Shown here one piece after another: positions 53,657-62,739 of a DNA stretch of 64,000 nt. The notes beneath the pieces are model-generated. The model ran no database searches. It had not been told where the DNA came from and saw only the letters and a program-made list of their open reading frames with translations. Numbering within the stretch: position 1 is the first letter of the stretch; each line of letters starts with the position of its first letter. The stretch spans positions 62,001-126,000 of the forward strand of contig CAVWHE010000001.1 of NCBI GenBank assembly GCA_963754845.1, in the 5' to 3' direction. The translations under genes and the position numbers were made by a program. This DNA is from JAKASV01 sp963754845 (GTDB lineage: Bacteria > Babelota > Babeliae > Babelales > Vermiphilaceae).

Positions 53657-53686
53657 TTGTACAAAGGCTTGGTCCTTTCGTATAAT
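53657..53686 (+). promoter_or_regulatory. predicted promoter for the ATP/ADP translocase gene
   Basis: TTGTAC at 53657-53662 and a consensus TATAAT at 53681-53686 are 18 bases apart. Transcription would begin near 53693, leaving a leader of about 250 bases before the translocase ATG. Confidence 0.55.
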
Positions 53687-53851
53687 GAGTGCGCGGGGAT
53701 GGGGATCGTCGTGAGGCGTGTGACGCTCATTTTTGTGTCGGCAGTAGTGTAGTAATGATGACTTATTGCCGAAGGGGTCTATGGTCGGAATCGCCAGCGA
53801 CATGAGGGCGAGGGTAGGTGAGGAGCAACGCACAGTAACGTGGTTAACGAC

Positions 53852-53877
53852 GGGTCTTCTTTTTCAAGAAGGCCCGC
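53852..53877 (+). promoter_or_regulatory. hairpin in the translocase leader
   Basis: The stem CGGGTCTTCTT/AAGAAGGCCCG (11 pairs, one of them T-G) with a TTTC loop lies 67 bases before the ATG. No T-run follows, so it may be a regulatory or stabilising element of the long leader, or the 3' hairpin of a small RNA. Confidence 0.4.
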
Positions 53878-53944
53878 ATTGTTAAGATGATGGCAGCTGT
53901 TAGATGTATATAACGGGTACGTTGTTCGACTGAAAGGTGTGCAG

Positions 53945-55375
53945 ATGAACATGGTAAAGCGGTTATTTAACTCTGTGCTGGCCGTTGAGCCTCAGGAGCG
54001 CATGAAGCTCTTGTTTCTTTCGATGTGTTACTTTTGCATCATCGTTGCTTACACAGTCACGCGCGACATGCGTGAGATCATCTTCACAGCCGTCGTTGGC
54101 AAAGATTATATTCCGCTTGCTGGAATGCTTGGCATGGTGGTTTTCATCGCGCCACTATTTCTTTACTCGAAAATGGTCGACCGCATGAGACGATACCAGC
54201 TTCTCTGCGCGGTAAGTTTGTTTTACGGCATCGTTGGTCTCATTTTTGCTTTTTTTCTTGCCGATCCGGCTATCGGTATGGCCAACACGAACCAAAGCGT
54301 TTATCGCATCTACGGGTGGCTCTTTTACTTTTTCATCGAAGGTTACGCACCCTTTGTCGTGAGCGTTTTTTGGGCATTCGCTAACTCAATAACCAATCAA
54401 GAAGCGGCAAAGAAGAATTATGGCCTTATGGTTGGTGCCTCCAAAATAGGTGGCCTTGTCGCTTCAGCATTCGCCATCATCGTGCTTAACTGGACATCGC
54501 ATGTGGCCTTGTCACGAGCAAGCGACGTTGTTAACCATCAAATAATTCTTGTTACAGCCTCACTCATGTCGCTCGTGGTACCTGTCGTAGTCATTATGCT
54601 TATGCGCACCGTTCCTGGGCGCTACATGCACGGCTACGAAGCGGCATACAAAATAGAAAAGGAGCGCCACAAACGAGGAAGCAGCGAGACGGGTGTATGG
54701 TCAGGAATTTCGATGCTCGTCAAATCGCCCTACGTTTTTGGCATGTTCAGTATCATCTTTTTTTACGAGGTCATCAACAAGGTCCTCAGTTACCAAAGAA
54801 TTTGTGCTGCATCCAACCAGGCATCGTGCGTGTCTGACATGAGTACGTACCTCTACGCAACAACGTTTATCATGCATCTGCTTGGCCTTCTTATTTCAGT
54901 CTTTGGCACGCGCTTTCTTCTTGAAACTTTTGGCGAAAAAGTGTGCCTCATGCTTATCCCTGCCATCGACTTCGTTCTCCTTATTTACTGCGTCATAAAC
55001 TACCAGCCTTTTGCTCTCGTTGTTATGGGAACAATAAGTAAGGCCGTTCACTACGCACTGAGCTTCCCGATCAAGGAAAGCCTCTACATACCAACGATCA
55101 AAGAAATCAAGTTCAAGTCCAAGTCGTGGATAGATACCTTTGGCTCAAAGTTTGCACGGGCTACGGGGTCGACATTTAATAGCCTCGTGTGTTGGCTGAG
55201 CCCGGCGGTATTCTTTCCTGTCAATCTTTTGTTTTTGGCGACGGTCACGGGAATGTGGATGACCGTCGCCTTCTTTTTGGGTAAGCGTTATGAGCGAGCA
55301 ATTTCCAATAACGAGGTTATTGGTGCCGATATTATCGAAGACCTCGGCGAAACTGTCGAGGGAGCATCACGGTAA
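53945..55375 (+). CDS. ATP/ADP translocase (Tlc/NTT family)
   Basis: Inner-membrane nucleotide antiporter of 476 residues with about eleven or twelve hydrophobic segments. It matches the Tlc family of Rickettsia, Chlamydia and plastids: YTVTRDMREIIF (family RxxKDxLV region), FIEGYAPFVVSVFWAFANSI (family ExWxxxVxSxLFWxFANxI), NYGLMVGASKIGGL (family YxLFGxxxNxGL), LLETFGEKVCLMLIPAI and KFKSKSWIDTFGSKFARATGS (family KxKGKAAIDVxxxRxGKSGGS). It imports host ATP in exchange for ADP, or other nucleotides in some paralogues; the exact substrate is not fixed by sequence. AAAGG precedes the ATG. Its presence next to ATP synthase genes is the clearest sign of an energy-parasitic lifestyle. Confidence 0.93.
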   Translation: MNMVKRLFNSVLAVEPQERMKLLFLSMCYFCIIVAYTVTRDMREIIFTAVVGKDYIPLAGMLGMVVFIAPLFLYSKMVDRMRRYQLLCAVSLFYGIVGLIFAFFLADPAIGMANTNQSVYRIYGWLFYFFIEGYAPFVVSVFWAFANSITNQEAAKKNYGLMVGASKIGGLVASAFAIIVLNWTSHVALSRASDVVNHQIILVTASLMSLVVPVVVIMLMRTVPGRYMHGYEAAYKIEKERHKRGSSETGVWSGISMLVKSPYVFGMFSIIFFYEVINKVLSYQRICAASNQASCVSDMSTYLYATTFIMHLLGLLISVFGTRFLLETFGEKVCLMLIPAIDFVLLIYCVINYQPFALVVMGTISKAVHYALSFPIKESLYIPTIKEIKFKSKSWIDTFGSKFARATGSTFNSLVCWLSPAVFFPVNLLFLATVTGMWMTVAFFLGKRYERAISNNEVIGADIIEDLGETVEGASR

Positions 55376-55393
55376 CGATGCGCCAAATCATTT

Positions 55394-56458
55394 TTAGGCA
55401 GCCTCTTGTGATGCGTCGTGAAAGGTACAAAGATCGTCAACGATAGCAAAGATTCCGTTGTCGACAAAAAGCTTGGATGCCTGCGCGAAGACCTCCTCGT
55501 TTCTTGCCGGCGATAGTAGCACAGATGCTGCTGTGGCGTACGTGCGACAAAGCTCCTGCGCCTCGCCGTTTTCGATCCTTTGCTGGCGACGATGGTGTCG
55601 GGCGCTGAAGATATCGACGAGACGGCTTGCCGAAAATGCCGCCGCACGGCTGCTATCGCGCAGTCCAAGGACGGCATTGACGCGGTGTGATGCCCCGAGG
55701 GCCTTGACGATTTTGAGGAAGGCCTTCGCATCGCCCTCAAAACACGTTACGCTGTCGCAGAGCGAGGTAACTATGTCGGTGCTGGCCGCGCAGTCGGGTG
55801 TTGCCGATCGTACTGGCACGCGAACTCGGCGTTGCTCCGATGGCGAATAGTCAGCGCGACCCTCATGATTTTTGTACAGAACGAGGAAGTGGCGTACATA
55901 AGGGCTCATGCACCAGCCAATAGTATCGAGGTCATTCATGCGCCTGCCATCAACGATGGCGACGACGTTCCTAGATCGCTCTGGACGTTCATCAAGGACC
56001 CCGTTGATGAGTCCCTCAGCGCCTGGCTCATCTACATCAGCACCTCGCCCTGTGCACTCGTACGCAACGACGTGGTCATCGATGACGCACTCGGAAAAAA
56101 AACTCCTGCCAAACATCGCTCCCATGCGTCCGAAGGCTTCATAATCGCCGGCAACATGCACGATGCTGGCACTCGGACATCCTATGCGTGCACGAAGAAT
56201 GTCTTTGAAATGGTGGTAGTTGACATCATCGACCTCGTCAACCGATATACCGTAATATGTGTACGATGAGTCCTGTTCGTTTGCCTCAATGGTGCGCACA
56301 GGTCCGGCGAGTTCGTCGATGCGATACTTGGTGCTTCTACCGGCAAAACAATCAACAATGTCCTTGAGGCGCGGTATGGCCGAAATTTCGGTACCTGCGA
56401 GTGTTGCAATTCCCAGAGCGATCATGAGACCACTCCGGCGTACGCCTAATTTTGTCAT
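55394..56458 (-). CDS. exported protein of unknown function
   Basis: A 354-residue protein with a signal peptide (LGVRRSGLMIALGIATLAGTEISA). AAGGAG lies nine bases before the chosen ATG; the frame is open for 149 codons upstream, but that part is AT-rich non-coding-like sequence. The mature part is mixed alpha/beta (ASIVHVAGDYEAFGRMGAMF, ERSRNVVAIVDGRRMNDLDT) and the C-terminus is helical and Ala-rich. I recognise no family or catalytic motif. It is convergent with the translocase gene, 18 bases between stops. The 465-base gap to the next gene upstream contains the promoter described at 56700 and otherwise shows nothing. Confidence 0.65.
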   Translation of the reverse strand: MTKLGVRRSGLMIALGIATLAGTEISAIPRLKDIVDCFAGRSTKYRIDELAGPVRTIEANEQDSSYTYYGISVDEVDDVNYHHFKDILRARIGCPSASIVHVAGDYEAFGRMGAMFGRSFFSECVIDDHVVAYECTGRGADVDEPGAEGLINGVLDERPERSRNVVAIVDGRRMNDLDTIGWCMSPYVRHFLVLYKNHEGRADYSPSEQRRVRVPVRSATPDCAASTDIVTSLCDSVTCFEGDAKAFLKIVKALGASHRVNAVLGLRDSSRAAAFSASRLVDIFSARHHRRQQRIENGEAQELCRTYATAASVLLSPARNEEVFAQASKLFVDNGIFAIVDDLCTFHDASQEAA

Positions 56459-56699
56459 GAGCCCTACTCCTTCCGCGGACGTATGATCCGCACATTCTAT
56501 CGACGTGGCACGAGATATATTTCGTGAGCCAGGTCCGAGCGCCACGATTGTCTGCGTACCGGCTAGTTTAAGTATAAGGCTCTGGAAAGTGCTTGCCAAA
56601 GTTTTGCATGACGTACACCTGTAGGGTACACATGCCAGCGATACAACTGACCAACGACAGTTGCCATTTGTCATTAATAATTTCTTTATTAAAAAATTA

Positions 56700-56729
56700 T
56701 TGACATTCTTAAATTTATTATGGTTAAAT
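56700..56729 (+). promoter_or_regulatory. AT-rich promoter of the 56924 gene
   Basis: TTGACA at 56700-56705 and TTAAAT at 56724-56729 are 18 bases apart in a very AT-rich stretch. The element is similar in sequence and layout to the one at 61180-61209, and both lie about 190 bases before an exported-protein gene. Confidence 0.45.
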
Positions 56730-56923
56730 GAAAGCACTAAAGTCAATGCGGCGTGTAAATGATGGTCTGCCGCATTGTCGGCCATCCGGCGTATTGCCGC
56801 GTCGTGTTTTTGTGCTGTTGCGGTTGATGGGGTGGGGCAACATATCGCCTTGGACGTGGAGGTTTTTTGTTCAGGACGTACGCGTACCAACCAAAGTTTC
56901 GCCAAAGAATGAGGGGGACAAAA

Positions 56924-58201
56924 ATGGAAAGAGTTGATACAGGCCTGTGTTCGTGGAGCTTCGCGATGTTGTGCGTGCTAACACTTGGTTCTTATTATGC
57001 TCTAAATGCCGGTGGGAGTGTGCCACCTACGGGTGGTAGTTCCAGTGAAGGGCAGAGGGAACCGGCGGCGGGTTCTACCTCTGCAATTGGAGGGCACAAG
57101 GCGATCGATTGGAATTATGATGAAAAGAACGAGTCGTTCATTAAAAATGTTACAAAGGCATTTGAAGACAAAAAAATAACTGAAGGTGTGAAGGAAGAAC
57201 TCATACTTGCTTTCAAAGAGATGAGCGAAAGATACACAGGGGCTATCAAAGCAACGAAGGACTACTATGGGAGTGTTGTAGAATTGCAGGCAGTCATTGT
57301 GCAAAAAAAACAACTACTGAAGATTGACAAATCTAATACTGAAATAGTGTGGAACAAAAATAAAGACGCTGTTCTTATGGTTTCTGTAATACCGGACCAC
57401 ATAGTCCAAAAATTATATGCAAGCAAAAAAGCAGAGGAGAATATAAATAGATGGTTTAAGACACCCAGGCTGATAACCACTTCTTCGGGAGAAAAAAAGA
57501 ATCTCCCGACTATGTGCTGGGTTACTGCCGTTCCTCAGCTCAAAAAATTTATGCAAGGAAAGGTTGCAGATAAAGGATGGTTTAAAAAGCCAGGAAGAGA
57601 ATTTGTTGACAAAGTTAAGCTTGTCGACAGAACGAGGGCATTCCTTGGGCTTCCTCCCTCAATCCTTGATCATGATGCGAAATTTGTTGAAATGTGGGTA
57701 AGACCTGAGGACCTCTTCCGGCCCTGCAGATGTCCTTACGTAAATTTAGCTACGTGTTATTCGTATGATGATTGCCCGCCTAGTACGAGTGATAATGATA
57801 ATACAATTCGGGAGAATCATAAATTTTTTCTAGACAAGCAAGCCAAAGGTGCCTTTGAAACTACAGGTTTCCCTTGGACCTGTGAAGGGTTTGCATACGA
57901 CTGGCTGCGCGATCCTTCCGAGGAAATCGGTGCTACCGAATTCGTCATACGGTGGGGGTCAAATGTTGTACTTCGTGATGCAAATGGGTTCAGTGCCCAA
58001 GACTATATCAATCAACCAACGCCAGCGTCCGGTACTGCGGAAGTCAAGATGCCTCCTCTTGCTAAGGATGCCGAGGCCGAGCGCAAAGAACCAGAGGCAC
58101 AAAAGACTGTTGGCGGCATTATTGTCGTAGGCACAGAAAGTTTTGTGCCGCCCCTGGGAGAAGTTGTGGGATACAGCACTCCAACCCAAACAACACGATA
58201 G
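56924..58201 (+). CDS. exported protein of unknown function
   Basis: A 425-residue protein with an N-terminal hydrophobic segment (SFAMLCVLTLGSYYALNAGG) that may be a signal peptide or anchor, then a Gly/Ser/Pro linker. The middle is Lys/Glu-rich and helical (FIKNVTKAFEDKKITEGVKE, IVQKKQLLKIDKSNTEIVWN), followed by a Cys-containing region (RPCRCPYVNLATCYSYDDCP). It ends in a Pro/Glu/Ala-rich tail. GAGGGGGA precedes the ATG. Base composition is more AT-rich than that of most neighbours. I recognise no family. It is convergent with radA; the 61-base gap shows no clear terminator. Confidence 0.65.
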   Translation: MERVDTGLCSWSFAMLCVLTLGSYYALNAGGSVPPTGGSSSEGQREPAAGSTSAIGGHKAIDWNYDEKNESFIKNVTKAFEDKKITEGVKEELILAFKEMSERYTGAIKATKDYYGSVVELQAVIVQKKQLLKIDKSNTEIVWNKNKDAVLMVSVIPDHIVQKLYASKKAEENINRWFKTPRLITTSSGEKKNLPTMCWVTAVPQLKKFMQGKVADKGWFKKPGREFVDKVKLVDRTRAFLGLPPSILDHDAKFVEMWVRPEDLFRPCRCPYVNLATCYSYDDCPPSTSDNDNTIRENHKFFLDKQAKGAFETTGFPWTCEGFAYDWLRDPSEEIGATEFVIRWGSNVVLRDANGFSAQDYINQPTPASGTAEVKMPPLAKDAEAERKEPEAQKTVGGIIVVGTESFVPPLGEVVGYSTPTQTTR

Positions 58202-58262
58202 CGGCCCGCGGTAGGTGCGCTGGGTGGAAGGTTGAGGCATAGACTCCGTTTAAGTGCAAGAC

Positions 58263-59672
58263 CTATCCTGCCACGGTTCGTGAAACAGTGTCACGGTGCG
58301 ACGAGTTGCCGTCATCATCAAAAAGCTTGAGAAGTTCGTAGACGTGCGAAAATCGCCGCACCGAACACGTGACCTTTTCAATTTTTTGATTTTTTGAAAC
58401 AAGGAGCGATTCAATGCCGAATTTTTCGGCCTCCTTTATGAGCACGTTGATCTGGTTAACAGGCTGAACTTGGCCCGTCAGATTGAGCTCGGCAAGTGCT
58501 ATGGATTTTCGCGGCAATGGCTGCTGAAAGTAACTTGAAAGGAGGGCCAATGCAATGCCCAAGTCGGTCGCGCTATCGCGTATTTTGAAGCTGCCGCTGA
58601 CCTTGAAAAAAATATCCTGGCTTGAAAGTCTTACGTGAAGATACTTTTCAAGGATGGCTGCTATGAGAACGACCTGCTTTTGGTCAACGCCCGAAACAAC
58701 ACGTTGGGGGATGCCGAACTTTGAGTCGATAGTCAGTGCCTGAAGCTCAAGGAGAAGCGGCCGCGAGCCTTCAACGAAGCTGATGAGAACGGAGCCTGGT
58801 TCATTGCTGAGTTCATGAATGAGGTATTCGTTGATGTTGCTTACCTCTTCGAGCCCCGTCGAACGCATTTCAAAAAAACCAAGCTCGTTGATAGTGCCAA
58901 AGCGATTTTTTACCGATCGCAGCATGCGCGCCTGCCAACGGTCCTCGCCCTGAAGGTAAAATACCCCGTCGACCATATGCTCAAGGGTCTTGGGCCCGGC
59001 GATGAGGCCGTCCTTGGTGATATGACCGCTCAGAATAACGCTTATGGTGCACTCTTTGGCAAGACGCATGAATTGAAACGTTGCTTCTCGCAGCTGATTA
59101 ATACTTCCCTGCGTGTATTTGACACCAGAACTGAAGCAATTTTGAATGGAATCGACGATGAGAATGTTGGGCTTTGTCGCGCGCGCGTGACGTAGGATTG
59201 CTTCAAGATCGGCGTCATCAGAAAAAAGCACGCGGCACGACTGGCCGGCTATACGGCGTGCGCGGAGTGCAACCTGCTGAATCGATTCCTCCGTTGAAAA
59301 ATAGTGCACAACGTTGTTTTCAGCGAGCTTGTGAGCAACTTGAAGGAGAAGCGTCGACTTGCCAATGCCAGGGTCGCCGGTCACAATAAGAAGTGAGCCC
59401 GGCATGATGCCACCGCCCATGACCCTATCCCATTCGTCGATGCCGGACTTGAGGCGGTCGGTCGGTGGAGCGGAAACTTCGCACAGCTCAACAAGTTCGA
59501 TTGATCTGGCCGATGCGGCCGACGAGGCACCGCGCGGTCTACCCCCGACACCCGGTGCCATTGGTGCGGGTCGCGAGAAACTGTCCCACGCACCGCACTG
59601 GGGGCAGCGGCCAATCCATTTAATGCTCTTATATGAGCACTCCGCGCAGGTAAATGGCGCCTCGTGACTCAT
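58263..59672 (-). CDS. radA: DNA repair protein RadA
   Basis: A RecA-like ATPase with a C-terminal Lon-protease-like domain that processes branched recombination intermediates. The 469 residues include the N-terminal zinc finger (Cys9, Cys12, Cys23, Cys26 in FTCAECSYKS...GRCPQCGAW), Walker A (IVTGDPGIGKSTLLLQVAHK), Walker B region (ILIVDSIQNCF), the RadA-specific KNRFG motif (RSVKNRFGTINELGFFEM) and the Lon-like domain (SDLG-type segment DSATDLGIALALLSSYF, then AELNLTGQVQPVNQ). The start ATG overlaps the tdk stop by four bases, so the two genes are translationally coupled on the minus strand. Confidence 0.96.
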   Translation of the reverse strand: MSHEAPFTCAECSYKSIKWIGRCPQCGAWDSFSRPAPMAPGVGGRPRGASSAASARSIELVELCEVSAPPTDRLKSGIDEWDRVMGGGIMPGSLLIVTGDPGIGKSTLLLQVAHKLAENNVVHYFSTEESIQQVALRARRIAGQSCRVLFSDDADLEAILRHARATKPNILIVDSIQNCFSSGVKYTQGSINQLREATFQFMRLAKECTISVILSGHITKDGLIAGPKTLEHMVDGVFYLQGEDRWQARMLRSVKNRFGTINELGFFEMRSTGLEEVSNINEYLIHELSNEPGSVLISFVEGSRPLLLELQALTIDSKFGIPQRVVSGVDQKQVVLIAAILEKYLHVRLSSQDIFFKVSGSFKIRDSATDLGIALALLSSYFQQPLPRKSIALAELNLTGQVQPVNQINVLIKEAEKFGIESLLVSKNQKIEKVTCSVRRFSHVYELLKLFDDDGNSSHRDTVSRTVAG

Positions 59673-60292
59673 GATTTTAAAGACCGCTCTGATTCAAGAT
59701 GAGATTCGCATGAGGGCCCAATCACGTAGCATGCACGGCACCGCGCCTGGTAACTTTCGTTACTGCCGATGAGAATCGTTGGGTCTGTCACCTTGGCCGG
59801 CAGGCCGTCGATGAGCCGCTGGGAATGAAGGGCATCTTTTTGGCAGAGAGCGCACACGGCTTTGAGTTTAATGACATCATCAGCAAGCGCCATGATGACG
59901 GGCATCGGGCCAAAGGGAACGCCGCGAAAATCAAGGTCAAGCCCGGCGACTATAACGCGCTTGCCACTTGCTACAAGTACGCTTATGATGGCGACAATGT
60001 CTGCTGAAAAAAATTGTGTTTCATCGATGCCAACGACATCGATGGCGCCGCGTCGTACGTACTCGAGGATATATTCAGACTTTTCAAGAGCATGGGCATC
60101 GATTCTTCCGCCGGCATGTGAAGCAACGCAATCAAGGGTAAACCTTTTATCAAGGGTATGCTTAAAGGTTGCGACACGTTGATGTGCTATGAGAGCCCGG
60201 CGGAGGCGTCGGATGAGTTCTTCAGTTTTGCCGGAAAACATGGGGCCACAGATGACCTCAAGATGGCCGGCGTGATCCCTTGACGTGGACAT
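59669..60292 (-). CDS. tdk: thymidine kinase
   Basis: Type II thymidine kinase (TK1 family) that phosphorylates thymidine with ATP for the salvage of dTMP. The 207 residues include Walker A (VICGPMFSGKTEELIRRLRR), the DETQFF loop (Walker B, family DExQFF), VAGLDLDFRGVPFGPMP (family GLDxDFRxxPFG), and the zinc site of four Cys (CALCQKDA and CRACYV). I chose the ATG at 60292 with AAGGAG eight bases upstream; an earlier open frame adds 35 residues not seen in the family. It overlaps radA by four bases. Its 5' region overlaps nothing on the plus strand if the pseudouridine synthase starts at 60403. Confidence 0.95.
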   Translation of the reverse strand: MSTSRDHAGHLEVICGPMFSGKTEELIRRLRRALIAHQRVATFKHTLDKRFTLDCVASHAGGRIDAHALEKSEYILEYVRRGAIDVVGIDETQFFSADIVAIISVLVASGKRVIVAGLDLDFRGVPFGPMPVIMALADDVIKLKAVCALCQKDALHSQRLIDGLPAKVTDPTILIGSNESYQARCRACYVIGPSCESHLESERSLKS

Positions 60293-60402
60293 AAAAACAA
60301 CTCCTTCAGAGATTGCGCGATATCTGTCATGATAACTAAGCATAAATGCTGGGAAAAATTTTTGAAGGCACATCCCACGATGGCACCGGTACAGCACTAT
60401 CC

Positions 60403-61113
60403 ATGAAATTAAATGCTTTTATTGCACACTCGGGAGTATGTTCGCGGCGTAAGGCCGTTGATCTCATCCAAGGAGGCAGAGTAACCATCAATGGGACGTG
60501 CGTACGCACCCCGGCACACGAGGTCGAACCCTCGGACGTTGTCAAGGTTGGGTCAAGACATGTGACGATGCGTACGTTCGTGTACATCGCCCTCAACAAA
60601 CCGCGCGCGTGCGTGACAACAGTCTGTGACGAACGAGGGCGGCATACCGTGCTTGACCTTCTTGGCGCGAATATCAAAGAGCGCGTTTATCCCATCGGGC
60701 GCCTCGATCGTGAAACGACGGGCCTCGTGCTTCTCACCAATGATGGCGAACTCGCGTACAGACTTTCGCACCCGCGTTACAACGTCTCAAAAGTATATCA
60801 CGTCACCCTTGAAAACGGTCTTGTTGAGGACGACGTGACGCGCATCACCCGCGGCGTCCGCCTTGCCGACGGCCTTGTCGCCGTTGACGAAGTGAGCTTT
60901 CTTTCATCGGACAACCGTTTGCGTGTTCGCCTCGTTCTTCACAGCGGCAAAAAAAGGGTCATTCGGCGTCTCTTTGAGGCACTCGGCAACCGCGTTCGCT
61001 CTCTTGAGCGCACCGTATACGCCGGCATCCCCCTCGGTCACCTCAAAGCCGGTTCGTGGCGCTATCTGAGCGTTGCCGAACTTAGTAGCATTCGTCGCCT
61101 TGCCGGTCTTTGA
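60403..61113 (+). CDS. pseudouridine synthase, RsuA/RluB/RluE/RluF family
   Basis: RNA-modifying enzyme that isomerises uridine in rRNA. The 236-residue protein has an N-terminal S4 RNA-binding domain (KLNAFIAHSGVCSRRKAVDL, IQGGRVTINGT) and the catalytic domain with YIALNKPRACVTT, VYPIGRLDRETTGLVLLTND (catalytic Asp in GRLDRET, about residue 106), AYRLSHPRYNVSKVYHV and SGKKRVIRRLFEALGNRV (family GxxRxIRRMxxxxGxxV). The exact target (16S or 23S site) cannot be set from sequence. I chose the ATG at 60403, where family similarity begins; an ATG at 60346 would add 19 residues. It is divergent from tdk. Confidence 0.93.
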   Translation: MKLNAFIAHSGVCSRRKAVDLIQGGRVTINGTCVRTPAHEVEPSDVVKVGSRHVTMRTFVYIALNKPRACVTTVCDERGRHTVLDLLGANIKERVYPIGRLDRETTGLVLLTNDGELAYRLSHPRYNVSKVYHVTLENGLVEDDVTRITRGVRLADGLVAVDEVSFLSSDNRLRVRLVLHSGKKRVIRRLFEALGNRVRSLERTVYAGIPLGHLKAGSWRYLSVAELSSIRRLAGL

Positions 61114-61179
61114 TAAAATTGCGCTTGTATCAATATGCCAAAAATTCTCAATTCTAGTTCTTTGATTCTTTTAAAAATA

Positions 61180-61209
61180 TTGACTATCTTTAATTAAATT
61201 TGCTTAAAT
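61180..61209 (+). promoter_or_regulatory. AT-rich promoter of the 61395 gene
   Basis: TTGACT at 61180-61185 and TTAAAT at 61204-61209 are 18 bases apart. The sequence and spacing match the element at 56700-56729. Confidence 0.45.
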
Positions 61210-61394
61210 AAGGTGATATGGTCTTTGTGCGGCTGGCCGATGCTTCGTGTCGCGTTGAGGTGGTTCATAGGTGCTGAGGTAGAATTTTTTGGATTTTTTC
61301 ATAATGAATACACCGCCGCCTTATGTGTTGGCGTTGTGCTCTAAGACAGAGTGGCGACGGAGACAAGGGTGCGGTGTGGAAGGGAGGTTTGTGT

Positions 61395-61931
61395 ATGAAC
61401 GCTCAAGGATGGAAAGCGATTCGTGTGCCGCTTGTTTTTTTTGTGGTTCAGCTTGCAACTGTTTGTTTAATGGGCGCGTACTCAATAAACTTTTATAATC
61501 GCACCGGCTGCACGGCAACCGTCATGCTCGGGCGCGGTGGTGGTAATTCGACGGACCTTCGCATTGGCCCAGGTGGGCATAAGGTTTATAGCCATGGTTT
61601 GGGTATTATTAGTTACGACGTTGAGATAAAAAAGATGGAGCTTGACAAAGAAATTGACAAAGGTCTTGTTTATGGAACATGCACTGATTATAGTGGAACG
61701 GGCTTCATCGGCAAAAAGAGGATCGATGGAAATTATGCTGGCAACATAGGCAGAGCTCTCTCTGTCCACGCATTTGATGACAAATTGACGGACGACAAGA
61801 AAGAAAAATCGAGCTTCATCTACCGCGTTGCTGACCTGGGAGGGGCTGGTGAAATCAAGTCAGAGTCGGGCTGGGCATGGGGAAGCAACTACGGAGCCTT
61901 CGAATGTGTCTCTGTCGCGCGCAAAAAGTAA
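61395..61931 (+). CDS. small exported protein of unknown function
   Basis: A 178-residue protein with an N-terminal signal or anchor (VPLVFFVVQLATVCLMGAYS). The mature chain is Gly-, Lys- and Tyr-rich with beta character (INFYNRTGCTATVMLGRGGG, GTGFIGKKRIDGNYAGNIGR). GGGAGG precedes the ATG at nine bases. I recognise no family. It starts the pair 61395-62554; the second gene begins 44 bases after its stop and encodes another small exported protein of similar style, so the two are probably one operon driven from the promoter at 61180. Confidence 0.65.
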   Translation: MNAQGWKAIRVPLVFFVVQLATVCLMGAYSINFYNRTGCTATVMLGRGGGNSTDLRIGPGGHKVYSHGLGIISYDVEIKKMELDKEIDKGLVYGTCTDYSGTGFIGKKRIDGNYAGNIGRALSVHAFDDKLTDDKKEKSSFIYRVADLGGAGEIKSESGWAWGSNYGAFECVSVARKK

Positions 61932-61975
61932 AAGTGACGGCCAGTGAAAAGGAAAGTGACAAGGAGGGTGTACTC

Positions 61976-62554
61976 GTGAAGAATCTCGTTATTTTTATAT
62001 TAAGTTTTTCTTTTATTATGCCTACGGCGCGTGTATCAGCCCTGATCTTTGAAAATGGATCAAAAGATGCTATCAATGGTATGCTTGTTTCTGCCGAGTT
62101 TGACTACCGCGCAGCCTACGGATTTTATGTCAAAGTGCCAGAAAAACCCTTCGCATTGGGCGTCGACAAAGATATAGATATATGGGGACCAGTTTTGGAG
62201 AATGTCGATGCGGAGCTTTGGATAAATTCTTGGATTAAAGCTACTCCCGGCGACAAGCTTAATGGATCCTACCTAGTTAAGCCGGTAGCTGCGAGGTGCG
62301 CCTGCCGGGAGGGAACTGACGGAGATCCTTGCTACCTCACGGTGGTGCTTGCCAAGAAGGATGGCACATGGAAAAGGAGGCTCGGCAACGATAATGCGCG
62401 TTTTGAAGAACTCAAGATTAGATTTTTTATCGATGAAATTACCCGACAACTCGAGGTCGAGTGGGTACCTATTGTTACTACAAGCTTACAACAGAACTGC
62501 TCAAATGCGTACGTGTTATATGAAGAAACCACCGAGCCGTCTGGAGAATCCTAA
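61976..62554 (+). CDS. small exported protein of unknown function
   Basis: A 192-residue protein starting at GTG, with AAGGAGGG nine bases upstream, and a signal peptide (NLVIFILSFSFIMPTARVSA). The mature part is beta-rich with a Cys cluster (CACREGTDGDPCYL) and ends in an acidic tail (YEETTEPSGES). The overall plan (signal peptide, small beta-rich domain opening with LIFENGSKDAINGMLVSAEF) resembles that of the preceding gene, whose mature part starts INFYNRTGCTATVML; both could be small beta-sandwich proteins. No family was recognised. Confidence 0.65.
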   Translation: MKNLVIFILSFSFIMPTARVSALIFENGSKDAINGMLVSAEFDYRAAYGFYVKVPEKPFALGVDKDIDIWGPVLENVDAELWINSWIKATPGDKLNGSYLVKPVAARCACREGTDGDPCYLTVVLAKKDGTWKRRLGNDNARFEELKIRFFIDEITRQLEVEWVPIVTTSLQQNCSNAYVLYEETTEPSGES

Positions 62555-62681
62555 GAAGCCTTTGTGCTTGCTACCACCGCAGCACCGGCAGCAAAGCAAA
62601 AACCTCCAAGTGAGCTAACTTTCTCGGAAGCGTGTGCCGCGTGATGCGGCACCAACGACATTCGTATGGCCTTTTAGCTTA

Positions 62682-62722
62682 CGCGCTCAACGTCCGGAAC
62701 ACGTTGAGCGCGATTATTTTTA
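62682..62722. terminator. bidirectional rho-independent terminator
   Basis: A perfect 12-bp stem (CGCGCTCAACGT and its complement) with a seven-base loop is followed on the plus strand by GATTATTTTT. It lies between the convergent genes that end at 62554 and 62740. Confidence 0.8.
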
Positions 62723-62739
62723 ACAAAATAACCTTGACT

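Noticed and set aside
53693..53944. Possible known structured RNA (SRP RNA, RNase P RNA, tmRNA or 6S)
   Set aside because: None of the conserved core sequences of these RNAs is visible; only a leader with a hairpin can be supported.
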